DNA of 64,000 nucleotides from CAZEAP01 sp964510315 (GTDB taxonomy: Bacteria; Planctomycetota; Brocadiia; SM23-32). Below the pieces are notes generated by a model, which saw only the letters and a list, made by a program, of their open reading frames with translations, ran no database searches and was not told the origin of the DNA. Location of the stretch: contig CAZEAP010000004.1 of the NCBI GenBank assembly GCA_964510315.1, positions 71,245 to 135,244 of the forward strand, read 5' to 3'. The translations under genes and the position numbers were made by a program. Positions 1-8,351 of the stretch are shown here, in pieces (within the stretch, counting starts at the first letter, position 1; every line of letters starts with the position of its first letter).

Positions 1-1
1 C

Positions 2-433
2 GTGTCGCGTTTCGACACCATGGGGGAACTCGTCGCTGCCGCAAAAGAGGGTGAGCCACCTATCGACTTCGCTCCCCGTGGAGCCGAACGCGTCTGGGCA
101 CGATACGCCATCGAAGACCACGAGGTGGAAATCCGGCTCGCCCGCGCTGAGGAGAAACTTTACGTCGTGCTCCGGACCGACGTTGGCTACGATGCAATAC
201 CCGAGGCCGAAGTGCGGGTCACCGACTATGCGGCCGCCATGGGCTACGTGCGTGCCATTGGCTTAACCTACCTCCGGCAGGACGATGACCTGGTCTGTAC
301 CCTGAAGGTCGCGCAGGACAGCCTCAGCATCGCATCCGGTCTCCCCGCCGATAGCTCCGATGAGGACGTGTTGGTCCAACTTCAAAGGTCGCATCGCGAA
401 CTCGGTGAACTCGTGGAGAACCTGGGAGGCTGA
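2..433 (+). CDS. Hypothetical protein, possibly 5'-truncated by the window edge
   Basis: An open frame of 143 residues opens with a GTG at the very first bases of the window, so the true start may lie upstream. The product is acidic, has no signal peptide or membrane segment, and has the alternating charged/hydrophobic pattern of a small globular cytoplasmic protein. I do not recognise a family. It ends 50 bases before cinA on the same strand and may share its transcript. Codon use matches the neighbours, which supports real coding. Confidence 0.6.
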   Translation: MSRFDTMGELVAAAKEGEPPIDFAPRGAERVWARYAIEDHEVEIRLARAEEKLYVVLRTDVGYDAIPEAEVRVTDYAAAMGYVRAIGLTYLRQDDDLVCTLKVAQDSLSIASGLPADSSDEDVLVQLQRSHRELGELVENLGG

Positions 434-483
434 GGCCCGGCCGCCCGCACGCCACTCAACTCCCCTTTCGCTGGAAGCAACCC

Positions 484-1761
484 ATGCCCTCGCGCGTGAG
501 CATAATATCAACCGGCCAGGAGCTGGTCCTCGGGCGCACGCCGGACACCAACGCCGCTTTCCTGGCCTCCGAACTGTCCGGCAGGGGATTCGAGGTGCTC
601 CGCCTGGCGGCCGTCGGCGACACGCCCGGCGCCCTGCGGGCGGAGCTGCTGCACTGCATGCAGGAGGGCGACCTGGTGATTGTCACCGGCGGCCTGGGCC
701 CTACAGGTGACGACCACACCTGCCAGGAGGTGGCCGACGCGCTCGACCGTGAATTGGTGATGGACCAGGAGGCCCGCCGGGCCCTGACCGATCGACTCGA
801 GCGTATCGGCGTTCAGGTCACCGCCGCTCAACTGAACCAGGCCCGCTTCCCGGCCGGGGCGAGCACCTTCCCGAATCCGCGGGGCACGGCGCGGGGATTT
901 GCCTGCGCCGCCGACGACACCCGGGTCGTGGTCATGCCCGGGGTGCCCTCCGAGATGAAGGCCATGTTCGGCGCGAGCGTGCTCCCGTTCCTCACCGCGA
1001 AGTTCGGCTCCGAACCCGCCGTTGCCTCCGAGTCGGTCCACATCTTCCCCATCTCCGAACCGGAGGCCGACCGGCGGCTGGAGGGGATGACGGAGGCCGG
1101 CCGGAACCCGTCGGTCGGCATAACCGTGCGCGACGGGGTGATTACGATCGGCCTGCGGGCCGTCGGCGACCATGGTGAACACGCGGAGGAACTGCTCGAA
1201 CGGGACCTGGAGTTCCTCGAGGACCGTTTTGGTGACCTGATCTTCGGACGCGGGGAGACTACGCTGGCCGGCGCTCTCAGCCGGGAGCTGGAGCGGGCCG
1301 GGCGGACCGTAGCCGTTGCCGAGTCGATCACCGGGGGGCTCATCGGCCACATGCTGGTGAACGTGCCCGGGATATCGCGCTTCTTCCTGCTGGACGTGGT
1401 CGCATATTCCAATGACGCGAAAGTCCGGCAACTGGAGGTGCCCCGCGCCGAGATCGAGCGGCACGGCGCCGTAAGTCCCGAGGTCGCCGAGTCCATGGCT
1501 CGGGGCGCCTGCGCCGCCGCGGATGCGCAACTCGCTCTGAGCACCACCGGTATCGCCGGACCCACCGGCGCCACCCCTCAGAAGCCCGTAGGACTGGTTT
1601 ATTTCGGGGTCTGCCTGGAAGGGGAGGTCAGGGCCCTTAAGCTCAACATCCGGGGCGACCGCCGGCGGGTGAAGGATCGCGCGGCGAAGCACGCCCTGAA
1701 CATGGGTCGCCTGGCGCTGCAGAATGGGGTAGACTTTCTGGAACAGTACCCTAAAATATAG
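484..1761 (+). CDS. cinA: CinA family protein (NMN deamidase / competence-damage inducible)
   Basis: 425 residues, the usual length of a two-domain CinA. Residues about 5-170 form the molybdopterin-binding-like (MoCF) domain, with the hallmark ISTGQELVLG near the start and VTGGLGPTGDDHT around residue 62. Residues about 257-415 form the CinA C-terminal domain, with AESITGGL near 279 and STTGIAGPTG near 353, the pocket of the nicotinamide-nucleotide amidohydrolase. By family knowledge the protein recycles NMN to nicotinic acid mononucleotide and may hydrolyse ADP-ribose in the N-terminal domain; it is cytosolic. The ATG at 484 gives the standard N-terminus. Nothing looks broken. Confidence 0.95.
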   Translation: MPSRVSIISTGQELVLGRTPDTNAAFLASELSGRGFEVLRLAAVGDTPGALRAELLHCMQEGDLVIVTGGLGPTGDDHTCQEVADALDRELVMDQEARRALTDRLERIGVQVTAAQLNQARFPAGASTFPNPRGTARGFACAADDTRVVVMPGVPSEMKAMFGASVLPFLTAKFGSEPAVASESVHIFPISEPEADRRLEGMTEAGRNPSVGITVRDGVITIGLRAVGDHGEHAEELLERDLEFLEDRFGDLIFGRGETTLAGALSRELERAGRTVAVAESITGGLIGHMLVNVPGISRFFLLDVVAYSNDAKVRQLEVPRAEIERHGAVSPEVAESMARGACAAADAQLALSTTGIAGPTGATPQKPVGLVYFGVCLEGEVRALKLNIRGDRRRVKDRAAKHALNMGRLALQNGVDFLEQYPKI

Positions 1762-1864
1762 AGGCCCGCGAGACAACCGTTTTTGGCATGGCTGGAAGGA
1801 CACCGGCCCCGCCCGTCGGTCGGCGGGCCGATATGGCCGAATCCGGCACGAAAGGAATCCTGCG

Positions 1865-2518
1865 ATGGCGGCGGAAGAAAAGGACGACGGGTACGTCCGT
1901 TTCTACTGCGACTCCTGCGGCAAAAGGCTGAAGATAAAGAACACCTACGACGGGGGGCACGTGGTGCGGTGCCCGAGCTGCGGCCAGCAGGTGAACGTGC
2001 CCCTGGCCAACATACAGGCGGTCGCTGACGCAACCCTCATGGACGAGACCGGCAAGCCGGGGCAGCTCCAGCTCGACCCGGAAAAGCTGATGGAACGTCT
2101 GCGGGGAAGTGACACCGAGCGCGATGGGCCCGGTTCTCCCGGCTCGACCCCCTCCCTGAGGGAGGGCCCGTGGTCGGCTGAGAAGGCCTTCGGGCGCATG
2201 GAAGAGCTGGATCACCTGATGGAGGCCGTCGTCAGAACCGAACAGGAGGCACTCGGGGACCTCCAGCGGCTCTATCGCAAGACGGACCTGAACCCCAGTC
2301 AGCGTGCCCAGTACGTCAGAGACGCCGGCGAACATCGAAGGAATCGGCTGAAGGAACTGGTCCAGAACCGCATCCAGGCGGTCAAGCAGGAAGTCCGTTC
2401 CATGGAGCCGAGGCACGAGAACCTCAACAAAAGCGAACTGAGACACCTGAAACGGCTCAGGAAAACCCTGGAAGCCATGCGCTTCTACAGCCGCTTCGTC
2501 CTGAGGATCGAGTTTTGA
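1865..2518 (+). CDS. Zinc-ribbon protein with helical C-terminal region
   Basis: 217 residues. The N-terminus holds a CxxC...CxxC zinc ribbon (YCDSCGKRLKIK then RCPSCGQQ, residues about 15-42), of the kind found at the start of many planctomycete proteins. The rest is charged and rich in Arg, Glu and Leu, with heptad-like spacing predicting long helices or a coiled coil. There is no membrane segment. The ATG at 1865 is preceded by AAGGAA at a suitable distance. Function is unknown; a regulatory or scaffolding role would be a guess. It lies between cinA and another coiled-coil protein on the same strand. Confidence 0.75.
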   Translation: MAAEEKDDGYVRFYCDSCGKRLKIKNTYDGGHVVRCPSCGQQVNVPLANIQAVADATLMDETGKPGQLQLDPEKLMERLRGSDTERDGPGSPGSTPSLREGPWSAEKAFGRMEELDHLMEAVVRTEQEALGDLQRLYRKTDLNPSQRAQYVRDAGEHRRNRLKELVQNRIQAVKQEVRSMEPRHENLNKSELRHLKRLRKTLEAMRFYSRFVLRIEF

Positions 2519-2644
2519 GTTTCCAGGGAGCGCGGGGGCGCCCCTCGTCGCGGCTTTCATTCGTTGCCGCACACGCCCAGATGAGTTACCATCGGGCATC
2601 CGCGGTTTAGCGATTTTCGAGTCCGGGTACTCTTGGAGGAATCC

Positions 2645-3526
2645 ATGAACTTCTGGGAATACGTGCTCCACGTTCACAGGACGGGTGACTGGCAGAGTCT
2701 GGTCCTCTTCTGGGGGCCCATCGTGGCCTTCGTTCTGTTCGTCTGGCTTCTGCTCCGCCTGGCCCGTAGCCGCCGGCTTGCTTCGAGGGCTCACGAGATG
2801 ATGCGGGACATGCTCGAGGAGGTGCGGGGGCTCAACGAGGAGTTGACCGAACTGGAACGCCGCATGGAGAGGCGGCTGGATACCCGGGCCGGGGAACTGG
2901 ACGAGCGAATGACCAAGAAACTGGACAAACGCAGCGACCTGCTGCAGGAGCGCATCGAGGAGCGCGTCGGCTCACTTACCGATTCGATCAGCGCCCTCGA
3001 CGGCCGAGTCACCCGGGCCGACGACCAGATAGACGCCTTCCGGGCCAAGCTGGAAGACGTCGAGGCCCGCATCCCCAACCTCTTCGACAAGCTGGAGGAG
3101 TTCCGGGGCACTCTCGGCCGAAGCTTCCGCGCCGAACTCTCCAGCGTGCTGAACTCCTTCGACAATTCCCTGGCGGCCGTCCTCCAGCAGATGAAGAGCG
3201 ACCTGGAGGTCGGGATCGACCGGATTGAGAGCATCGAGGGCATGGTCCGCAGCAGGGAACAAGCGGAACAGAGCCTGCTCACGACCGGCGAGCCCCCTGA
3301 AGTGCCGGCACCCTCCGAAACCGAAGAAGAAGAGTTCGAAGAGTGGGAGAAAGAGGCGAAGGAGCTTGCCGAAGGGCCCGAGGAGACGGCCCTCGATGAA
3401 GAGCTGACGAGCATGGCGGAGGCCCCCGAGGAAAAGCCCGAGGCGGAGGAAGAAATCGAGGACTACCCCGGTGAACTCGGAGAGGTGCCCGAGCCGTTCG
3501 AGGAGGAAGAGGAGGAAGAGGAATAG
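2645..3526 (+). CDS. Single-pass membrane protein with long coiled coil and acidic tail
   Basis: About 293 residues. A hydrophobic segment around residues 15-38 (LVLFWGPIVAFVLFVWLLLR) is followed by a long Leu/Glu/Arg helical stretch typical of a coiled coil, then an extremely Glu-rich tail ending in a run of glutamates. The open frame extends to a TTG at 2633, but ATG 2645 is preferred because GGAGGA at 2635-2640 lies just upstream. The layout resembles membrane-anchored coiled-coil proteins such as DNA-recombination RmuC-like or cell-envelope spacers, but no family motif is seen. It is the last plus-strand gene before the convergent rsmA. Confidence 0.75.
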   Translation: MNFWEYVLHVHRTGDWQSLVLFWGPIVAFVLFVWLLLRLARSRRLASRAHEMMRDMLEEVRGLNEELTELERRMERRLDTRAGELDERMTKKLDKRSDLLQERIEERVGSLTDSISALDGRVTRADDQIDAFRAKLEDVEARIPNLFDKLEEFRGTLGRSFRAELSSVLNSFDNSLAAVLQQMKSDLEVGIDRIESIEGMVRSREQAEQSLLTTGEPPEVPAPSETEEEEFEEWEKEAKELAEGPEETALDEELTSMAEAPEEKPEAEEEIEDYPGELGEVPEPFEEEEEEEE

Positions 3527-3583
3527 GGGGCCCTGTGCACTGAACCGAACGAAGAGATTCCCGCCACAAGCCGGGACCGTGGC

Positions 3584-3817
3584 GCGGGCATCCCTGCCCG
3601 CAGTGGGGGGGGGCATCCTGCCCCCGCTTTGCTCCCTCCCAGCAGGAAATGGCCGGGCCAGGATGGCCGTACATGTTCAGCGTCGGCGCCGCGGAGCGGC
3701 GCGGTCGTGCAGGCCGGGGCACGCCCCGGCGCGTAAACTTCAGCCCCGGTGCTGGGCCGGATAAGCCGCTAACCAGGGCTAAAGCCCCGGCCTCCATCAC
3801 AGGGCCCCTGCGGGGCC
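3584..3817. repeat. Array of perfect GC-rich hairpins in a 520-bp intergenic region
   Basis: The gap between the convergent genes ending at 3526 and 4050 has no credible gene. It carries at least five separate perfect inverted repeats with 2-4 base loops: 3584-3601 (GCGGGCA stem), 3609-3625 (GGGGGCA stem), 3686-3702 (GCGCCGC stem), 3714-3729 (CCGGGGC stem) and 3803-3817 (GGCCCC stem). Bases about 3652-3684 match, in reverse orientation, a segment of the 43-kb repeat block (43136-43172). The two copies differ mainly by inversion of a central 4-base core. This makes it a second, degenerate member of the same intergenic repeat family. Bases 3850-4049 show nothing further that I can name. Confidence 0.7.
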
Positions 3818-4049
3818 GATCGGGTTCCGGTAGGCTGGCGGACATTTGGGAGCCCGTTGGTCGCTGACCTCCTGGCTCGCACAAATAGTCAAACGCAACG
3901 AGACGGCACCGCTCGACAGCACGCTAAACACGTACAAGCCCGCCTGTGGCGCACCAGCTTCGCTCGCCAAGGATGCGCTCGCCCAGAACGACAGCGGGGG
4001 CCGATGCTCGGGCGGACCGGGCATGGTTTTTATAGAGCAACCGCGGACT

Positions 4050-4931
4050 TCAGCCGCCGGGGGGCCCGGGGCTCAGCCGCGCCAGGGTCTCGAAGTCTTC
4101 GACCGTCAGCTCCTCGACCCTCGTCCGCGCCTGTCCCGACCATCCCCGCAGCATGCGTTGGGCCGTCGGGCGGTCCCAGGCCAGGCTCAGCGCCTTCCTC
4201 ACCGTCTTGCGGCGGTAGTTGAAGACGGACCGCACCGCGGCGGCGAACGCCTCGTAGTCCTCGCCACGCCGTCGCCGGGGCCGCCGGATCAGCTCGACAA
4301 CGGTCGAGGAGACGCCCGGCTTCGGCCAGAAGGCCTGCGGCGGCAGGGAGAACAGCTCCCTCACCTCCGCCCAGTAGCGCACGAACACTGTCAGGGGACC
4401 GTAGTCCTTGGTTCCCGCCTCGGCCGTCATGCGCTGGCCGACTTCCCGCTGGAGGGTAAGGACCATCCTTTCCGGCCGCAGTTCCCACTCCAATAGATTG
4501 ACCACCGCCGGCGAGCTGATGCTGTAGGGCAGGTTGCTCACGACCGCGGGCGGTGGCTCGGCCTCCCCCGGGGCGGCCGCAAGTGCCTCGGTGACCCGGG
4601 GATTGATCCGGTGCTTGCTCTCCAGGAAGTCACACCGCAGGACCGTCACGTTGGGATACTCCCCCAGGCGTTCTCGGGCGATCGCGTGGAGCCGTCGGTC
4701 GATCTCCACCGTCACCACCCGCCCGGCCCGCCGGGCCAGCCGGGCCGTGAGCCGGGCGAGCCCGGTGCCGACCTCCAGTACGGCTTCCCGCGGACCGAGG
4801 TCGGCGGCCGCGACGATCTTCTCCATGGCCTCGGAGTCCACCAGGAAGTGCTGCCCCAGGGACTTCTTCGCCCAGACCTCCCGTTCCTTCAGCACCTCCC
4901 GCGGATGCCGCTGTTCCCACCCCTCGCGCAT
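4050..4931 (-). CDS. rsmA: 16S rRNA (adenine1518/1519-N6)-dimethyltransferase RsmA/KsgA
   Basis: 293 residues, normal for the family. It transfers four methyl groups from SAM to two adjacent adenosines in helix 45 of 16S rRNA during late 30S assembly. Visible motifs are the GQHFL signature at residues 26-30, the SAM-binding EVGTG at 53-57, an acidic EID at the end of strand 2, and the catalytic NLPY at 133-136. The frame runs on upstream to 5108, but ATG 4931 is chosen because AGGAGG sits 5 bases before it and the N-terminus then fits the family. It is divergent from the glycosyltransferase at 5098. Confidence 0.95.
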   Translation of the reverse strand: MREGWEQRHPREVLKEREVWAKKSLGQHFLVDSEAMEKIVAAADLGPREAVLEVGTGLARLTARLARRAGRVVTVEIDRRLHAIARERLGEYPNVTVLRCDFLESKHRINPRVTEALAAAPGEAEPPPAVVSNLPYSISSPAVVNLLEWELRPERMVLTLQREVGQRMTAEAGTKDYGPLTVFVRYWAEVRELFSLPPQAFWPKPGVSSTVVELIRRPRRRRGEDYEAFAAAVRSVFNYRRKTVRKALSLAWDRPTAQRMLRGWSGQARTRVEELTVEDFETLARLSPGPPGG

Positions 4932-5039
4932 GTGTCCTCCTGGAGCATCTCCCGCTTCCTGCCGACTCTCCGCCGGGACCGCCGGCGAATGTACGGCACG
5001 CCGTCCGCGTGCGCAACCACCGGCGGGGGAGTCGACATG

Positions 5040-5068
5040 TTGCGGCCGGCGCGGCCCCGTTTTAGAAT
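5040..5068 (+). promoter_or_regulatory. Candidate sigma-70 promoter for the 5098-10684 operon
   Basis: TTGCGG at 5040-5045 and TAGAAT at 5063-5068 are separated by 17 bases and lie 30 bases before the start codon at 5098. The three downstream genes overlap end to end, so one promoter could serve them all. Prediction by eye only. Confidence 0.45.
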
Positions 5069-5097
5069 GCCTACCTCGCTTGGCGGAGAGCCTGCTC

Positions 5098-6207
5098 ATG
5101 CTGCGCATCCTTGCGCTGGAACCGTATTACGGAGGATCGCACCGCGCCTTCCTGGACGGCTGGCGCGAGCACAGCCGCCACCGGGTGGAGCTTCTGACCA
5201 TGCCCGCCCGGAAGTGGAAGTGGCGGATGCGCGGCGCCGCCCTCACCATGAGCGAGACGTTGAGGGACCGCGGCCTGGATTGCGACCTGATGCTGGTCAG
5301 CGATTTCCTGGACCTGGCCGCCCTCAGGAGCCTGCTGCCGGCCGAATGGTCTGCGGTGCCCGCCGTCGCGTACTTCCACGAGAACCAGATAACCTACCCC
5401 CTGCCGCCGGAAGACGAGCGGGATTACCAGTTCGGCTTCACCAACCTGACCACCTGCCTGGCCGCCGAGAAGGTGCTGTTCAACTCCGGATACCACCGGC
5501 GGGCCTTCCTGGAGGGGGCCGCGCGGCTGCTGGAGAAGATGCCGGACTTCGTGCCCGAGTGGGCGCCGGAGCGGATTCGAGAGCGTTCGGAGGTCGTGCC
5601 CGTCGGCGTGGACCTGGCCTCCATCGACGCCCGTCGCCCACAGGCCGAACCCCGCACGGGACCGCTTACCGTGCTGTGGAACCATCGGTGGGAGTACGAC
5701 AAGGGGGGCGAGGAGTTTTTTGACGTGATCCTGGAACTCCACCGTGAGGGCCTGCCTTTTGAGCTGACGGTGCTGGGCCGGAGCTTCCGGTCGGCACCGC
5801 CGGTCTTCGAACGGGCCCTGGCCCAACTGGAGGAACGGCTGAGAGTCGGCGGTTACCTGGAGTCCAGGGCCGATTACTGCCGGGCGCTGCTGGAGAGCGA
5901 CGTCGTCGTCTCCACCGCCCTGGAGGAGTTCTTCGGCATATCGGTGGTGGAGGCGGTCTACGCCGGCTGTCTGCCTCTGCTGCCGGAGCGGCTCAGTTAC
6001 CCGGAGATACTGCCGAGCGAATACCATCGGAGCTGCCTCTACGACGGCCGCGCCGATTTGAAAGAGCGCCTCAGCTACTGGATCAACCATCCAGAGGAAG
6101 CCCGGCGCATGGACCTCCGCTCCCACGTGCGGCGTTTCGGATGGGACAGGGTGGCCCCCCGGCTCGACGCCGTGGCGATGGATGTTCGGGAAGGGGGCCT
6201 TCGATGA
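5098..6207 (+). CDS. tRNA-queuosine alpha-mannosyltransferase-like glycosyltransferase (DUF3524 + GT4)
   Basis: 369 residues with the two-part layout of the GTDC1/QTMAN family. The DUF3524 N-terminal domain begins ALEPYYGGSHRAFLDGW and contains FHENQ near residues 93-97. The GT4 glycosyltransferase domain contains WNHRWEYDKG and the donor-binding ALEEFFGISVVEA near residues 274-286. By family knowledge, eukaryotic members mannosylate queuosine in tRNA-Asp; bacterial homologues are little studied. Placement beside rsmA and near truA fits an RNA-modification role, but the exact substrate is inference. ATG 5098 has GGAGAG upstream; the longer frame from 4534 overlaps rsmA and is not used. Its stop overlaps the next start as ATGA. 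Confidence 0.85.
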   Translation: MLRILALEPYYGGSHRAFLDGWREHSRHRVELLTMPARKWKWRMRGAALTMSETLRDRGLDCDLMLVSDFLDLAALRSLLPAEWSAVPAVAYFHENQITYPLPPEDERDYQFGFTNLTTCLAAEKVLFNSGYHRRAFLEGAARLLEKMPDFVPEWAPERIRERSEVVPVGVDLASIDARRPQAEPRTGPLTVLWNHRWEYDKGGEEFFDVILELHREGLPFELTVLGRSFRSAPPVFERALAQLEERLRVGGYLESRADYCRALLESDVVVSTALEEFFGISVVEAVYAGCLPLLPERLSYPEILPSEYHRSCLYDGRADLKERLSYWINHPEEARRMDLRSHVRRFGWDRVAPRLDAVAMDVREGGLR

Positions 6208-8351
6208 TCGAGCTGGCCAGCCCCGGCTTCTTGTGGGCGCTCCCCGCGGTGCTGCTGCCCATACTGATTCATCTGCTGTTCCGGCGGCGCCACCGGCCCG
6301 TCCAGTGGGCGGCCATGCAGCACTTGCTCCGCGCCGAACGGGCGGTCCGGCGCAGCATCCGGTGGCGCCACATCCTGCTGCTTCTGCTGCGGGCGGGCGC
6401 GGTTCTTCTGGCGGTGCTGCTGTTCTGCCGCCCCGGCCTCGCACGGCCCCTGCCCGGGGAGCCGGAGGGCGGGGAAGTGTTCGTTTTGCTGGACGATTCG
6501 GCCAGCATGGGCCAGCGGCTGAAGGGGGGCAGCCCGTTCCAGACGGCCGGCCGGTTCCTGGAGGAACTGGCCGGGCGCGTGTCCCGACGGGCCGGGCGGC
6601 TTACCCTCTTCGTCGCCGGACGTCCGGAGGCCGTCCTCGGCGACGATCCTCCTCCGGGGCCTTCCGAGCTTCGGGAGCGGGTGGAGGAGCTGGGCACCTC
6701 GGCCGCGGGGCTGCGCCCCGGGGAATCGCTCCCCCGGCTTGGCCGGGCGGCCGGCGAGCAGGGCGCCGCCGAACCGGAGTTCTACGTGGTGACGGACCTG
6801 CGGTCGGAGGATTGGGGCTCCGAGCGGCTGAACCCCCGGGCCGCCGCCGCGCTTCGTGACCTCCAGAGCTATGGCCCCGTCCGGGTGGTGGACGTGGGGG
6901 CGGAGCCCGGACCGAACTTTGCCGTCGAGGAGGTGCTCACGGCCGGGCGGTTCCTCTACGCCGGCGCGCCGCTGACTTTGAACGCCCGTTTGGTGAACCG
7001 GTCGGCAGGCCGGCTCCCACCGGGGCGGCTGGACGTGCGGCTCGCCGGCCGGCGCCTTTCCCCGGTGAGGCACCCCGGCGTTCCCCCGGGCGAGCGACGC
7101 GAGGCGCTGCTGGAGGTCTCCGTGCCCGACGCCGGAACCCACGCCCTGGAAGTCTCACTGCGCGGGGAGGACTCGCTCGCAGCGGACGACCGCCGCCTGT
7201 TCTCCTTCGAAGCCGAGCAGGAAGTGCCCGTGCTCATCCTGGAGGGCCGACCGGGCGCCGGTGCCTACCTGCGGGCGGCACTCCGGCCGGGCGGCGACGG
7301 ACCGGGACTCCGCCCGGAGGTCCGCACCACGGCGCAGGGCGTGCCGGATTCGCTGGAGGACTACGCGGCGGTATTCCTCTGCGACGTTCCCAGCCCGACT
7401 CTTTGGGCCGACCGGCTGGACGCCTATGTCCGTAACGGCGGCCGGCTGGTGGCGTTCCTGGGCCGGGGGGTGCGCCAGCGGGCATGGGAGGCAACGCTCC
7501 TGAACGAGGAGGACGGCCTGTTGCCGGCCCGGATCACCGGGCGGGTTCGGCGCCCGCCTGAGCGCCCCGCGCGCCTGGGGCGGCTGGATTTCTCTCACCC
7601 CCTGCTGGCCCCGTTCTCCGGCTGGGAGGCGCTCTTCAAGGCGGCCGAATTCCGGGAGTTCTGGCGGATCGAACCCCTGCGCGACGCCCGTGTGCTGGGT
7701 AGCTGCGAAGCCGACCCCCCTGCCCCCGCGATGCTGGCGAGAGTGACGGGAGAGGGAAGGATGGTGCTGTTCGCCGCCCCCGCGGACGATCTGTGGAACG
7801 ACTGGCCACGCTCCGAGACGGCGCGGGTCAGCTACCTGGCACTCATGCTGTGGCTGGTGGAGCAGGGCGAGGCGGGGGCCGATGCGCTCAACCTGCAGGG
7901 CGGGGAGGGGCTTCGTCATACGGTGGAGGCCGGCTACCGTTCGGAGGCGCGCCTCCGGCTGCCGGGCGGCGAAGAGGAAGCAACTCTCAGGGGGCGGCCC
8001 CTGGAGGACGGGCGCCTGGTCTTTGAGACGGGACCGATACGCAGGGCCGGCGTCGGCAGGCTGACCCTGCTTACCTCGGAAGAACAAACTCGCGTGGTTT
8101 TTTTCGTCGTGAATCTGCCTCGCGGGGAGGGCCGACTCGCCCGCACGGACGCCGAGCTGCTGGAGCGGGCGGACGTGGAGGGTCGCCTCCGGGTGGTCCC
8201 CTACGGGGACGACCGCGCGGCGCGGGCCCCCGCACCGGGGCGGAGGGACCTCTGGCCGGCGATCGCCGCGTTCCTCGCCGGGGTGTTGTTCGTGGAGAGT
8301 CTCCTGGCCTCCCGGTTCGGCCGGCCGACCGAAGAAGGAGGCGCAGCTTGA
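6204..8351 (+). CDS. BatA-type membrane protein with von Willebrand factor A domain
   Basis: 715 residues. The N-terminus is the BatA/aerotolerance-regulator domain: two membrane helices (about residues 8-25 and 55-77) around an RRRHRP turn. A vWA-like domain follows with the MIDAS motif DDSASM near residue 97, then a long periplasmic beta-rich part, and a C-terminal membrane helix around 675-697 (PAIAAFLAGVLFVESLL). Start 6204 is set by the ATGA overlap with the preceding gene; its stop overlaps the TTG start of the next gene. Such proteins commonly occur with MoxR ATPases and DUF58 proteins, which are absent here. Role: probably envelope-associated complex assembly; the partner is unknown. 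Confidence 0.85.
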   Translation: MIELASPGFLWALPAVLLPILIHLLFRRRHRPVQWAAMQHLLRAERAVRRSIRWRHILLLLLRAGAVLLAVLLFCRPGLARPLPGEPEGGEVFVLLDDSASMGQRLKGGSPFQTAGRFLEELAGRVSRRAGRLTLFVAGRPEAVLGDDPPPGPSELRERVEELGTSAAGLRPGESLPRLGRAAGEQGAAEPEFYVVTDLRSEDWGSERLNPRAAAALRDLQSYGPVRVVDVGAEPGPNFAVEEVLTAGRFLYAGAPLTLNARLVNRSAGRLPPGRLDVRLAGRRLSPVRHPGVPPGERREALLEVSVPDAGTHALEVSLRGEDSLAADDRRLFSFEAEQEVPVLILEGRPGAGAYLRAALRPGGDGPGLRPEVRTTAQGVPDSLEDYAAVFLCDVPSPTLWADRLDAYVRNGGRLVAFLGRGVRQRAWEATLLNEEDGLLPARITGRVRRPPERPARLGRLDFSHPLLAPFSGWEALFKAAEFREFWRIEPLRDARVLGSCEADPPAPAMLARVTGEGRMVLFAAPADDLWNDWPRSETARVSYLALMLWLVEQGEAGADALNLQGGEGLRHTVEAGYRSEARLRLPGGEEEATLRGRPLEDGRLVFETGPIRRAGVGRLTLLTSEEQTRVVFFVVNLPRGEGRLARTDAELLERADVEGRLRVVPYGDDRAARAPAPGRRDLWPAIAAFLAGVLFVESLLASRFGRPTEEGGAA

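Noticed and set aside
508..1803. 431-codon minus-strand frame opposite cinA
   Set aside because: Shadow of cinA by the same reasoning; no recognisable motif.
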